From assembly GCF_014486675.1 (NCBI RefSeq), contig NZ_JACTAC010000035.1, positions 1 to 33,605 on the forward strand: 33,605 nucleotides of DNA, written 5' to 3'. The translations under genes and the position numbers were made by a program. Below, in pieces: positions 7,843-15,221 of this stretch. Each line of letters opens with the position of its first letter. Position 1 is the stretch's first letter. This DNA is from Flavobacterium macrobrachii (GTDB lineage: Bacteria > Bacteroidota > Bacteroidia > Flavobacteriales > Flavobacteriaceae). The notes beneath the pieces are model-generated. The model was not told the DNA's origin. It ran no database searches and saw only the letters and a list, made by a program, of their open reading frames with translations.

Positions 7843-9177
7843 ATGACCTGGGAACAACTTTTATCTTTAAAACGTCAAGGCGATACGAGCAAACGTTTAC
7901 GCATCGAACAAGACGACACACGTTTGGGTTTTGAAGTCGATTATGACCGAATTATCTTTTCGTCTGCTTTTCGCAGTTTACAGGATAAAACGCAGGTTAT
8001 TCCGTTGTCAAAAACCGATTTTGTTCACACACGTTTGACGCATAGTTTGGAAGTTTCGGTTGTTGGTCGTTCCATCGGAAGATTGGTTGGAAAAAAAATC
8101 ATCGAAAAATATCCACATCTTTCTGCCGTTCACGGTTATCACATGAACGATTTTGGTGCTATTGTTGCCGCAGCAGCTTTGGCACATGACATTGGAAATC
8201 CGCCGTTTGGTCATTCGGGTGAAAAAGCAATTGGAGAATATTTTTCTATTGGAAAGGGTCAGCAATTCAAAGATAAATTAACGCCAAAACAGTGGCAAGA
8301 TTTAATTGATTTTGAAGGAAATGCTAATGGTTTTTCGGTTTTAACGAGTTCGCGTCCCGGAATTGAAGGAAGTCTGCGTTTGTCTTATGCAACACTTGGA
8401 GCATTTACTAAATATCCGAAGGAAAGTTTGCCTAAAAAACCAACCAAAAACATTTCGGATAAAAAATATGGTTTTTTCCAATCAGATAAAGATTTTTTCA
8501 AAGAAGTTGCCGAAGAATTAGGAATGATTTCCAATAAATCGGGCGAAGATATTGGTTATGAACGTCATCCATTGGCATTTTTAGTCGAAGCTGCCGATGA
8601 TATTTGCTACACGATTATCGATTTTGAAGACGGAATAAATCTCGGTTTAGTTTCCGAAGATTTTGCATTAGAATATCTAATCAAATTGGTAAAAGACACG
8701 ATTGATGCGGCAAAATACCAAACATTAACGACCAAAGAAGATCGAATTAGCTATTTGCGTGCTTTGGCAATTGGAAATTTAATCAACGATGCCGTTCGTG
8801 TTTTTGTTGAAAATGAAGAAGCTATTTTGCAAGGAAAATTCCATTTTGCTTTAACCGATAAAAGTAAATACAAAGCCCAAATGGATGATATCATCAAATT
8901 GAGTGTGAAAAATATCTACCAAAGTCGGGAAGTGATTGAAAAAGAGCTTTCGGGTTATCAGATTATCAATACGTTACTCGATAAATTCATAACGGCTTTC
9001 AACAACAATCACGAAGGAAAAGCAACAAATTACGACAAACTTTTACTAAAAATTCTTCCGGAAAAGCATCATCTGGAAAAAGAAAATCTTTACGACCGAT
9101 TATTGCATATTTGCCATTACATTTCCATGCTAACCGATGGAAAAGCGGTAGAATTGTTTAAGATAGTTTCGGCTTAA
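7843..9177 (+). CDS. dgt: Deoxyguanosinetriphosphate triphosphohydrolase (dGTPase)
   Basis: 444 residues, HD-domain superfamily. It hydrolyses dGTP (and often other dNTPs) to the nucleoside and tripolyphosphate, lowering the dNTP pool. The metal ligands are visible: His67 (RLTHSLEV), His115-Asp116 (ALAHDIGNPPFGHSGE) and the later Asp at 252/253 (EAADDICY). It lies ~850 nt after nrdA, so genes for making and degrading dNTPs sit close together. Its stop is separated by one base from the stop of the convergent XRE gene. Confidence 0.93.
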   Translation: MTWEQLLSLKRQGDTSKRLRIEQDDTRLGFEVDYDRIIFSSAFRSLQDKTQVIPLSKTDFVHTRLTHSLEVSVVGRSIGRLVGKKIIEKYPHLSAVHGYHMNDFGAIVAAAALAHDIGNPPFGHSGEKAIGEYFSIGKGQQFKDKLTPKQWQDLIDFEGNANGFSVLTSSRPGIEGSLRLSYATLGAFTKYPKESLPKKPTKNISDKKYGFFQSDKDFFKEVAEELGMISNKSGEDIGYERHPLAFLVEAADDICYTIIDFEDGINLGLVSEDFALEYLIKLVKDTIDAAKYQTLTTKEDRISYLRALAIGNLINDAVRVFVENEEAILQGKFHFALTDKSKYKAQMDDIIKLSVKNIYQSREVIEKELSGYQIINTLLDKFITAFNNNHEGKATNYDKLLLKILPEKHHLEKENLYDRLLHICHYISMLTDGKAVELFKIVSA

Positions 9178-9178
9178 A

Positions 9179-9559
9179 CTATTTACTAAGTTTTTTTATA
9201 ATTTCTTTTTGTTGTTTTATAATTTCTTTTAATTCTAAAATCACCAAATCCTTATCTTTTATTAAATTGTTTAATTGTTCAGTAACTTTATCAGAAAGTT
9301 GTATATTTTGGGTTTCTGCCAAATATCCTGTAGCTTTAGGTTTGTTGACTTGTCTATATTTAGACTCATCAATAAAATAATTCAAATCAACTTCAAAAAT
9401 TTTACATATTTTATCCATTAACAAAAAATCTATTTTTTTTGTATCTCCATTTTCTATTAAACCTAAAGTATTTTGTGCTATTCCTAGCTTATTAGCAAGT
9501 GCTGTTTGAGGAATGTTTTTATTTTCTCTTAAACGTTTAATTTTTGTTCCGATATCCAT
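9179..9559 (-). CDS. XRE-family HTH transcriptional regulator with C-terminal coiled coil
   Basis: 126 residues. Residues ~5-62 are a Cro/CI-type helix-turn-helix (IKRLRENKNIPQTALANKLG...LGLIENGDTKKIDF). Residues ~90-126 form a Leu/Ile/Lys-rich coiled coil (LKEIIKQQKEIIKKLSK), probably for dimerisation. It is transcribed convergently with dgt (one base between stops) and divergently from the lipoprotein gene at 9699. A palindrome in its own promoter suggests autoregulation. It may control the divergent accessory genes; this is inferred from position only. Confidence 0.9.
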   Translation of the reverse strand: MDIGTKIKRLRENKNIPQTALANKLGIAQNTLGLIENGDTKKIDFLLMDKICKIFEVDLNYFIDESKYRQVNKPKATGYLAETQNIQLSDKVTEQLNNLIKDKDLVILELKEIIKQQKEIIKKLSK

Positions 9560-9573
9560 GTGAATTTTAAATT

Positions 9574-9595
9574 AGCAGTTAATTGCTCAAAAATA
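9574..9595 (-). promoter_or_regulatory. Candidate promoter and operator of the XRE regulator
   Basis: On the minus strand a TATTTTTG -7 element (9595-9588) is followed directly by the near-palindrome AGCAGTTAATTGCT (9574-9587), about 15 nt before the start codon. A related half-site (ATAGCAAT) overlaps the -7. The arrangement fits a dimeric repressor site at the transcription start. No good -33 box was found. Confidence 0.45.
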
Positions 9596-9698
9596 GCAAT
9601 TTATTGAATAGTATTTGTTGATTTTTTTTACAAATTTGGTTTATTGTTTTTGCAAGAACTTTATTAAACATTTTTTTTAATCATTAATTATTATTTTT

Positions 9699-10316
9699 AT
9701 GAAAAAATTATTTCAAAAAACAGTTTTACTTTTATTTAGTACTTCTTTACTTTTAACAAGTTGTAATGAAGAAAGCAGTGAGCAAAATTTAAATTCAAAG
9801 TCAAAAGCAGACTTATATTTAAGAAGCTTTTACAAAACTGATTACCATATAGGTAAGTCGGTTGAAGGAAGAATGTTAAATTCAAATATTTCAGCTAACG
9901 CAAGAACAATTGAATTAGAAGATGTTGTACTTGAAGAAATTTTTATTGGTGATGATGAAAGAGCAAGAGGATATATTGTTACTGATAAAGCAACAGATGA
10001 ATTTCTTTATTTCGTAGATGTTGACAGAATAAATTTTAAGTTAACTGCATATGATCCATCAGTAAATGAAACAATCATTAAAGAAAATATACATTTACTT
10101 CAAGAATGGGCAGAAAGTAATCAATTAGATTTTGTAAAATTATTTGAAGACTACAATCAATCAATGAGTACAGGGAATCAAGAAAGAAGAAGATTTTGGG
10201 GATGGACAGAATGGACAAAAGTTGGCGGATGTGATGAAGGTTGGCAAACTGTAATGAGAAAACATTACATACTTGGTGTTAGAGATGACATAGAGTATAA
10301 TGAAGTACGATGTTAA
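9699..10316 (+). CDS. Hypothetical lipoprotein
   Basis: 205 residues. Residues 1-22 are a lipoprotein signal with lipobox LTSC (Cys22), then an acidic/Ser-rich linker. The middle has alternating strands (ELEDVVLEEIFIGDDERARGYIV...). The C-terminus is Trp-rich (FWGWTEWTKVGGCDEGW) with two Cys that could form a disulfide outside the cytoplasm. I do not recognise the family. Base composition is more AT-rich than nearby housekeeping genes and Arg is mainly encoded by AGA, hinting at acquisition. The next gene starts 21 nt downstream, probably in the same operon. Confidence 0.75.
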   Translation: MKKLFQKTVLLLFSTSLLLTSCNEESSEQNLNSKSKADLYLRSFYKTDYHIGKSVEGRMLNSNISANARTIELEDVVLEEIFIGDDERARGYIVTDKATDEFLYFVDVDRINFKLTAYDPSVNETIIKENIHLLQEWAESNQLDFVKLFEDYNQSMSTGNQERRRFWGWTEWTKVGGCDEGWQTVMRKHYILGVRDDIEYNEVRC

Positions 10317-10337
10317 TTCTAAAAATATTTTAAAATA

Positions 10338-11234
10338 ATGTTTAAAAATTTCTATTTTTTCATATTTGTTTTTCTAACTAGTTTTTGTTGTAATTCTCAA
10401 AAGATGAATGTCTTAAACTCAAAAACAAAAACACCTGTTCCATTTGCAAATTATTATTTGTTTCTTAATGAAAATATTGTAAAAGCAGGATATTGCTCAG
10501 AGAATGGCGAAATATATATACCAAAAGAGGTTTTGTATGACAAAATTAAGCTGACCAGTATTGGGTATGAAAATTTTGAAATTTTAGAAAAAGACATTAA
10601 AGACGATACACTGTTGTTTGTACCAGCAGTGTATCATCTTAAAGAAATTGAAATTATAAAAAATAAAACAGATGAGCTTATTAGTTTAGGTTATCTAAAA
10701 AGTAAGCGTAAAGCATGGCTAAGCGCAACTAAAGGAATGAAAATTTGTACTTTTATTGAGAATCCATTTCTTCAACCTAAATTAATACACTCTTTTTTAT
10801 TTAAAATACGTAACAATAATGAAACTAAATTAGGTTTTAAATTACATCTTTTTGAGAAGGATACTATTACAAATGCTCCTGGAAAAGAGTTATTGAAAGA
10901 AGATATTGTTATAGTTTTAGAAGGTAAAAGTAAAAAAGATGTTGAACATGATGTGTCATTATATAATATAGATTTTCCAGCTAAAGGTGCTTTCGTTGGA
11001 ATTGAATGGTTTGGTGTTTTAAATGAAAATAATGATGATTTCAATGGTATTGACACACAAAATGGATACATTGAATTGAATGACGTGTCAAAAGAGTTTA
11101 ATACTTTTCAACAAGATGTTTTTTCTTTTTTTCCATGGAAAAATATGGAAAAATTTAAAAAAATTAGTGAAGAACATACAAATTTTAGAAATTGTCCTAC
11201 GGCTTCATTTGGTTTAAAACTTTACAAGGATTGA
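10338..11234 (+). CDS. Secreted protein with N-terminal transthyretin/carboxypeptidase-regulatory-like domain
   Basis: 298 residues. Residues 1-20 are a hydrophobic export signal; the two Cys near its end (TSFCCNSQ) do not make a good lipobox because of the preceding Phe. Residues ~24-95 resemble the carboxypeptidase-regulatory-like/TTR fold common in Bacteroidota (NSKTKTPVPFANYYL, then KLTSIGYENFEI). The remaining ~200 residues are predicted beta-rich, with no family I recognise. It shares the AT-rich composition of the lipoprotein gene 21 nt upstream. It is convergent with the DUF3078 gene (18 nt between stops). Confidence 0.75.
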   Translation: MFKNFYFFIFVFLTSFCCNSQKMNVLNSKTKTPVPFANYYLFLNENIVKAGYCSENGEIYIPKEVLYDKIKLTSIGYENFEILEKDIKDDTLLFVPAVYHLKEIEIIKNKTDELISLGYLKSKRKAWLSATKGMKICTFIENPFLQPKLIHSFLFKIRNNNETKLGFKLHLFEKDTITNAPGKELLKEDIVIVLEGKSKKDVEHDVSLYNIDFPAKGAFVGIEWFGVLNENNDDFNGIDTQNGYIELNDVSKEFNTFQQDVFSFFPWKNMEKFKKISEEHTNFRNCPTASFGLKLYKD

Positions 11235-11252
11235 CAATTATCATATTATTAA

Positions 11253-12203
11253 TTAAAAATTGTAACTCAAACCAACACCAAGCAATTGTTTTAACTGTAG
11301 TTTTGGACCAACAGTTACTTGTTCGCCGTTGCGTTCTTCTTTGGCTTTAATATCATCGTCATAGATAAAATGCGCGCCAATATTTGCTTTAACATATTCG
11401 TTTACAACTAATTCAAGTTGCATTTGCCAATCAATGTCAACATTCCCAAAACGGTTGATATAATCCGAATATAAACTCAAACGATTTTCCCAAATAATGT
11501 TTTTGTAGATTTCTTTTTTGTAGTAATTAGTTACCAAAAAACCGAGTTCCATTCGGTGTAATTCACCTTTTCTAAGAAGATTTCCGTCAACATCATAAAC
11601 CGCTTTGTTCACACCAAACGCACCTTGATTTGCTAAAGTTTGATCTAAAACCAAAGTCGTTTTCATTGTTAAAGGCGAAATATAAACGTTTAATTTTTTC
11701 TCTTTATTTGAATATTCCGATCCAACTCCAAGAAAAATATAAGCTGGAGCAAATGGTTTTGAAATGGCTTTGGTTGTATTTGGATAAGAATAACCGTTAG
11801 TAAATTGAGTGTTAAAATTGAATTTAGCTGAGGAATACCAGTTGGTTATCGTGTCTTTTCGGTAACCCAAAGTAGAGTTAAACTGAAACGCATCGTCGGT
11901 TTTTCTTAGTTCAACACCATCTTGCTTATTGACACCATAACGGATAATCATTTCGTTTACCCATTTTAGATTTCCTTTTTGATATTTTCGTAAAAAATTT
12001 CCTTTCAACAATCCTGAAATGGAACTATTTCCTCCAGCATTCCAGTTTACAAAAGCAATTTGAGTAATGTCTAAACCAACTGTATTTTTCTTTTCCCAAT
12101 GCGAAATTGTATCGGGTAGAGTTGTTTTTACAACGTCTTGTGCAAAAAAAGTTACTGAATTGAATAGAAAAAAGAAGAAGAAAATCTTTTGAAATACCTT
12201 CAT
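11253..12203 (-). CDS. DUF3078 domain-containing outer-membrane-associated protein
   Basis: 316 residues. Residues 1-22 are a signal peptide (ending FFAQ). The body matches the DUF3078 pattern: WNAGGNSSISGLLKGNF, a repeated aromatic strand pattern and a C-terminal LLGVGLSYNF ending in Phe, consistent with an outer-membrane barrel. Function is unknown. It lies 40 nt downstream of dxs on the same strand and probably shares its transcript. Confidence 0.85.
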   Translation of the reverse strand: MKVFQKIFFFFFLFNSVTFFAQDVVKTTLPDTISHWEKKNTVGLDITQIAFVNWNAGGNSSISGLLKGNFLRKYQKGNLKWVNEMIIRYGVNKQDGVELRKTDDAFQFNSTLGYRKDTITNWYSSAKFNFNTQFTNGYSYPNTTKAISKPFAPAYIFLGVGSEYSNKEKKLNVYISPLTMKTTLVLDQTLANQGAFGVNKAVYDVDGNLLRKGELHRMELGFLVTNYYKKEIYKNIIWENRLSLYSDYINRFGNVDIDWQMQLELVVNEYVKANIGAHFIYDDDIKAKEERNGEQVTVGPKLQLKQLLGVGLSYNF

Positions 12204-12243
12204 TTTTAGTAGAAAATAGTTAGACGGTGCAAAAGTCGGTTTT

Positions 12244-14025
12244 TTAATAGTTTAAAAAAATATTTTCCAGACTTTTAACGTCGATTTTACAAATTTTTTG
12301 AAGTTCTTCCACCGTTCCATGTTCGATGAAAACATCAGGAATTCCAAGAACTTTTATCGATTTGGAATAGTTATTTTCTGAAGCAAATTCAACGATAGCT
12401 GAACCAAATCCGCCTTTTATTGTTCCATCTTCAATGGTAATGATATTTTCGAATGAACTGAAAATTTCATGCAACAGTTTTTCATCTAAAGGTTTAATAA
12501 AACCAAAGTCATAATGCGCAATAGTTTTGGGTTGATTTCCATTTTCCAGTGCCAATGAAACATTATTCCCGATAAAACCCGTAGATAAAACGGCTGTTTT
12601 TGTTCCGTTTTTCAGCAAATTAGCTTTCCCAATTTCTATTTTCTCAAATTCTAAATTCTGAATTCTAAATTCTGAATTCGAGTATTTTCCTCTTCCGCGC
12701 GGATAGCGAATGGCTATTGGATGTGGTAAACCTAATGAAGCAGTATAAAGAATATTTTGTAAATCGAGTTCGTCTTTTGGTGCATAAATAATCATGTTTG
12801 GAATACATCGCAGATAAGCAATATCAAAAACACCGTGATGTGTGGCGCCATCTTCACCAACCAATCCAGCGCGATCCAAACAAAATATTACGGGTAAATT
12901 TTGCAAAGCTACATCGTGAATCACTTGGTCATAAGCACGTTGTAAAAAAGTAGAGTAGATGTTACAAAAAACAACCATACCTTGCGTTGCCATTCCTGCA
13001 GAAAGCGTAACTGCATGTTGTTCGGCAATGCCAACGTCAAAAGCTCTGTCTGGAAAAGCATCCATCATAAATTTCATCGAACTTCCACTAGGCATTGCTG
13101 GAGTAATTCCGATTATTTTTGAATTATTTTTGGCTAATTCGACTAGAGTTAGTCCAAAAACATCTTGAAATTTCATCGGTAAATGTGCCTCCGATTTTTG
13201 GGTAATTTCTCCTGTTTTAGCATCAAATTTTCCTGGCGCATGATATTTTACTTGGTCTTTTTCGGCTTGCTCTAAACCTTTGCCTTTCGTGGTTACGATA
13301 TGAAGAAATTTTGGTCCTTTGGTCTTTTTTAATCGTTCCAATTCCGAAATTAATTTGGATAAATCATGACCGTCAATCGGACCAGAGTAATCAAAATTCA
13401 AAGACTTAATCATGTTGTTTTGCTTCGGGTTTTTCCCTTCTTTAACCGAAGTCAAATAGTGTTTCAAAGCACCAACGGTTGGATCAATTCCAATAGCGTT
13501 ATCATTTAGAATAACCAACAAATTAGCAGCTGTCACTCCAGCGTGATTTAAACCTTCAAAAGCCATTCCGCTTGCAATCGAAGCATCGCCAATCACCGCA
13601 ATATGATGTCTGTTTTCGCCTTTAAGTTGCGAAGCAATAGCCATACCCAAAGCTGCAGAAATAGAAGTAGAAGAATGACCAACTCCAAACGTATCATAAA
13701 CGCTTTCGCTTCGTTTCGGAAAGCCCGAAATGCCACCAAGCTGACGATTGGTGTCAAATTTAGTTCTTCGTTCGGTTAAAATTTTATGACCATACGCTTG
13801 ATGACCAACATCCCAAACCAACAAATCATTGGGTGTATCAAAAACATAATGCAAAGCAATTGTAAGTTCAACAACACCAAGACTTGCACCAAGATGACCT
13901 TCTTTGACGGAAACAATATCAATAATAAATTCACGCAGTTCTCTAGCTAAATCGGGTAATTCCGAAAGGGATAATTTTCGTAAATCGGCTGGATTGTTGA
14001 TATGTTCGAGTAAATTTTTTGACAT
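12244..14025 (-). CDS. dxs: 1-deoxy-D-xylulose-5-phosphate synthase
   Basis: 593 residues from the ATG at 14025 (MSKNLLEHINNPADLRKL), which fits conserved N-termini; an upstream TTG at 14040 is unlikely. It is a thiamine-diphosphate enzyme that condenses pyruvate and glyceraldehyde-3-phosphate in the first step of the MEP isoprenoid pathway. The TPP/Mg motif is GD (147-148, IGDASIASG) to Asn174 (LNDNAIG). His44 and His75 and the catalytic Glu391 (LVGEDGATHHG) are present, and all three transketolase-like domains are there. Oddity: residues ~449-462 (NSEFRIQNLEFE) are encoded by a heptad repeat that also occurs in intergenic DNA of this window. DUF3078 follows 40 nt downstream. Confidence 0.96.
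   Translation of the reverse strand: MSKNLLEHINNPADLRKLSLSELPDLARELREFIIDIVSVKEGHLGASLGVVELTIALHYVFDTPNDLLVWDVGHQAYGHKILTERRTKFDTNRQLGGISGFPKRSESVYDTFGVGHSSTSISAALGMAIASQLKGENRHHIAVIGDASIASGMAFEGLNHAGVTAANLLVILNDNAIGIDPTVGALKHYLTSVKEGKNPKQNNMIKSLNFDYSGPIDGHDLSKLISELERLKKTKGPKFLHIVTTKGKGLEQAEKDQVKYHAPGKFDAKTGEITQKSEAHLPMKFQDVFGLTLVELAKNNSKIIGITPAMPSGSSMKFMMDAFPDRAFDVGIAEQHAVTLSAGMATQGMVVFCNIYSTFLQRAYDQVIHDVALQNLPVIFCLDRAGLVGEDGATHHGVFDIAYLRCIPNMIIYAPKDELDLQNILYTASLGLPHPIAIRYPRGRGKYSNSEFRIQNLEFEKIEIGKANLLKNGTKTAVLSTGFIGNNVSLALENGNQPKTIAHYDFGFIKPLDEKLLHEIFSSFENIITIEDGTIKGGFGSAIVEFASENNYSKSIKVLGIPDVFIEHGTVEELQKICKIDVKSLENIFLNY
12641..12679. repeat. Heptad repeat TTCTRAA inside dxs
   Basis: Four perfect heptads (TTCTAAA, TTCTGAA, TTCTAAA, TTCTGAA; 12649-12676), preceded by TTCTCAAA and followed by TTCG, lie in the dxs coding region between the PYR and C-terminal domains. 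The same heptads occur at 25831-25858 and 25961-25991 in non-coding DNA. The tract stays in frame. Confidence 0.75.
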
Positions 14026-14084
14026 AAGGCAAATGTACAAATTGAAATTGTATTTTTGATAGGCATTGTTTTTGTGCTATTTTG

Positions 14085-14092
14085 TATATTTG
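14085..14092 (+). promoter_or_regulatory. Candidate -7 element of the toxin-antitoxin operon
   Basis: TATATTTG matches TAnnTTTG and lies 20 nt before the antitoxin ATG at 14113. A TTG at 14066-14068 could serve as a -33 box, with a slightly short spacer (16 nt). Confidence 0.45.
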
Positions 14093-14112
14093 TAATTCAA
14101 AATCATTTAATT

Positions 14113-14364
14113 ATGACAACTTTCACTATAAAAATTAATGAACGCACAAAAGCAGGAAAAGCTTTTAGAGCCATGACGGAAACATTTTTTAAAGATGCGA
14201 AAGGAATTGAAATTATAGAAAACAAAGAGGAAAAAGAAGATGAAATTTATAATCCTGAGTTTGTTAAAATGATTTTAGAACGCGGTGAAAGTATAAATGA
14301 TTCCGAAAAAAGAAAAAATTGGAAAGAAATTAATCCAAAAGATTTATGGGGAAGTTTAAAATAA
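14113..14364 (+). CDS. Antitoxin (DUF2683-like) of a YoeB-type module
   Basis: 83 residues from the ATG at 14113 (MTTFTIKINERTKAGKAF). The frame extends upstream to a TTG at 14056, but that extension would cover the promoter and is not antitoxin-like. The N-terminus is the DNA-binding/dimerisation part. The charged C-terminus (ERGESINDSEKRKNWKEINPKDLW) is the likely toxin-wrapping tail. It overlaps the toxin gene by 19 nt, the usual arrangement for co-translation and autoregulated expression. The family call rests on resemblance to small Bacteroidota antitoxins with the same N-terminus. Confidence 0.85.
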   Translation: MTTFTIKINERTKAGKAFRAMTETFFKDAKGIEIIENKEEKEDEIYNPEFVKMILERGESINDSEKRKNWKEINPKDLWGSLK

Positions 14365-14627
14365 TTATTGAACCATCCGCAGAATTGGAAATTAAATTTC
14401 ATTTAAAATCAGGCAATAAAGCTGTTATAAAAAAGCTCGAGAAAATTTTCGTTGAACTAGAAGAAACTCCTTATTCTGGAATCGGAAATCCAGAAGCACT
14501 TAAACATGATTTATCAGGTTATTGGTCGAGACGATTAAGTCAAAAGGATAGATTGATTTATAGGGTTGAAGAAAATATTGTAACCATATTTATAATTGCT
14601 GCTCTCGGACATTATTCTGATAAATAA
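14346..14627 (+). CDS. yoeB: Txe/YoeB-family mRNA interferase toxin
   Basis: 93 residues. The conserved YoeB core is clear: GNPEALKHDLSGYWSRRL then DRLIYRV, and a C-terminal HY. By alignment, Glu50, Arg69, His89 and Tyr90 correspond to the E. coli YoeB catalytic Glu46, Arg65, His83 and Tyr84, so the toxin looks intact. It acts as a ribosome-dependent endoribonuclease, neutralised by the upstream antitoxin. The cassette sits between dxs (divergent) and tadA, which starts 17 nt after the toxin stop, so tadA may be transcribed from the toxin-antitoxin promoter. Confidence 0.93.
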   Translation: MGKFKIIIEPSAELEIKFHLKSGNKAVIKKLEKIFVELEETPYSGIGNPEALKHDLSGYWSRRLSQKDRLIYRVEENIVTIFIIAALGHYSDK

Positions 14628-14644
14628 ATTTTCAAAATTCCTTT

Positions 14645-15088
14645 ATGGAAAACCCTTTTACCGACGAATATTTTATGAAAAAAGCGTTGCAAGAAGCCGA
14701 AATAGCTTTTGAACAAGGCGAAATTCCCGTCGGTGCCATAATCGTTATCGACAATAAAGTTATTGCGAGAAGTCATAATTTAACTGAAATGCTTAACGAC
14801 GTTACAGCACATGCCGAGATGCAAGCTATAACTTCCGCAGCAAATTACATCGGTGGAAAATATTTGAAAGGTTGTACATTGTATGTTACACTTGAACCAT
14901 GTCAAATGTGTGCTGGTGCTTTGTATTGGAGCCAAATTTCGAAAATAGTTTTCGGCGCACGAGACGAACAACGCGGTTTCATGACTTTGGGAACTCAATT
15001 ACATCCAAAAACGGAAGTAAAATTTGGCGTTTTGGCAAAAGAATCATCGGAATTAATGATTCGTTTTTTTACAAAAAGAAGAAAATAA
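14645..15088 (+). CDS. tadA: tRNA-specific adenosine-34 deaminase
   Basis: 147 residues, cytidine/deoxycytidylate deaminase-like fold. The zinc ligands and catalytic Glu are visible: His56-Ala-Glu58 (TAHAEMQ) and Cys86-x-x-Cys89 (EPCQMC). The N-terminus (DEYFMKKALQEAEIAFEQGEIPVGAI) is typical of TadA. It converts A34 to inosine in tRNA-Arg(ACG), so that one tRNA decodes CGU, CGC and CGA; it is normally essential. It starts 17 nt after the toxin gene with no terminator visible between them. Confidence 0.94.
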   Translation: MENPFTDEYFMKKALQEAEIAFEQGEIPVGAIIVIDNKVIARSHNLTEMLNDVTAHAEMQAITSAANYIGGKYLKGCTLYVTLEPCQMCAGALYWSQISKIVFGARDEQRGFMTLGTQLHPKTEVKFGVLAKESSELMIRFFTKRRK

Positions 15089-15221
15089 TTTTTTACAGAA
15101 AAATATTCTAAAAATTCTAACTTTTTCAAATACTTTTTTTCATAGTTTTAACGTTATTATGTTAATTGGAGTTTTATGCTTTCAAGGAACAAGTTCTAAC
15201 AAATAATTCCTTTATCCGACT

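Noticed and set aside
14026..14040. TTG start for dxs at 14040
   Set aside because: The ATG at 14025 begins at the conserved MSKNLLEHI N-terminus; the five extra residues have no support.
14056..14112. Hydrophobic N-terminal extension of the antitoxin
   Set aside because: It starts from TTG and covers the candidate promoter; the ATG at 14113 gives a normal antitoxin N-terminus.
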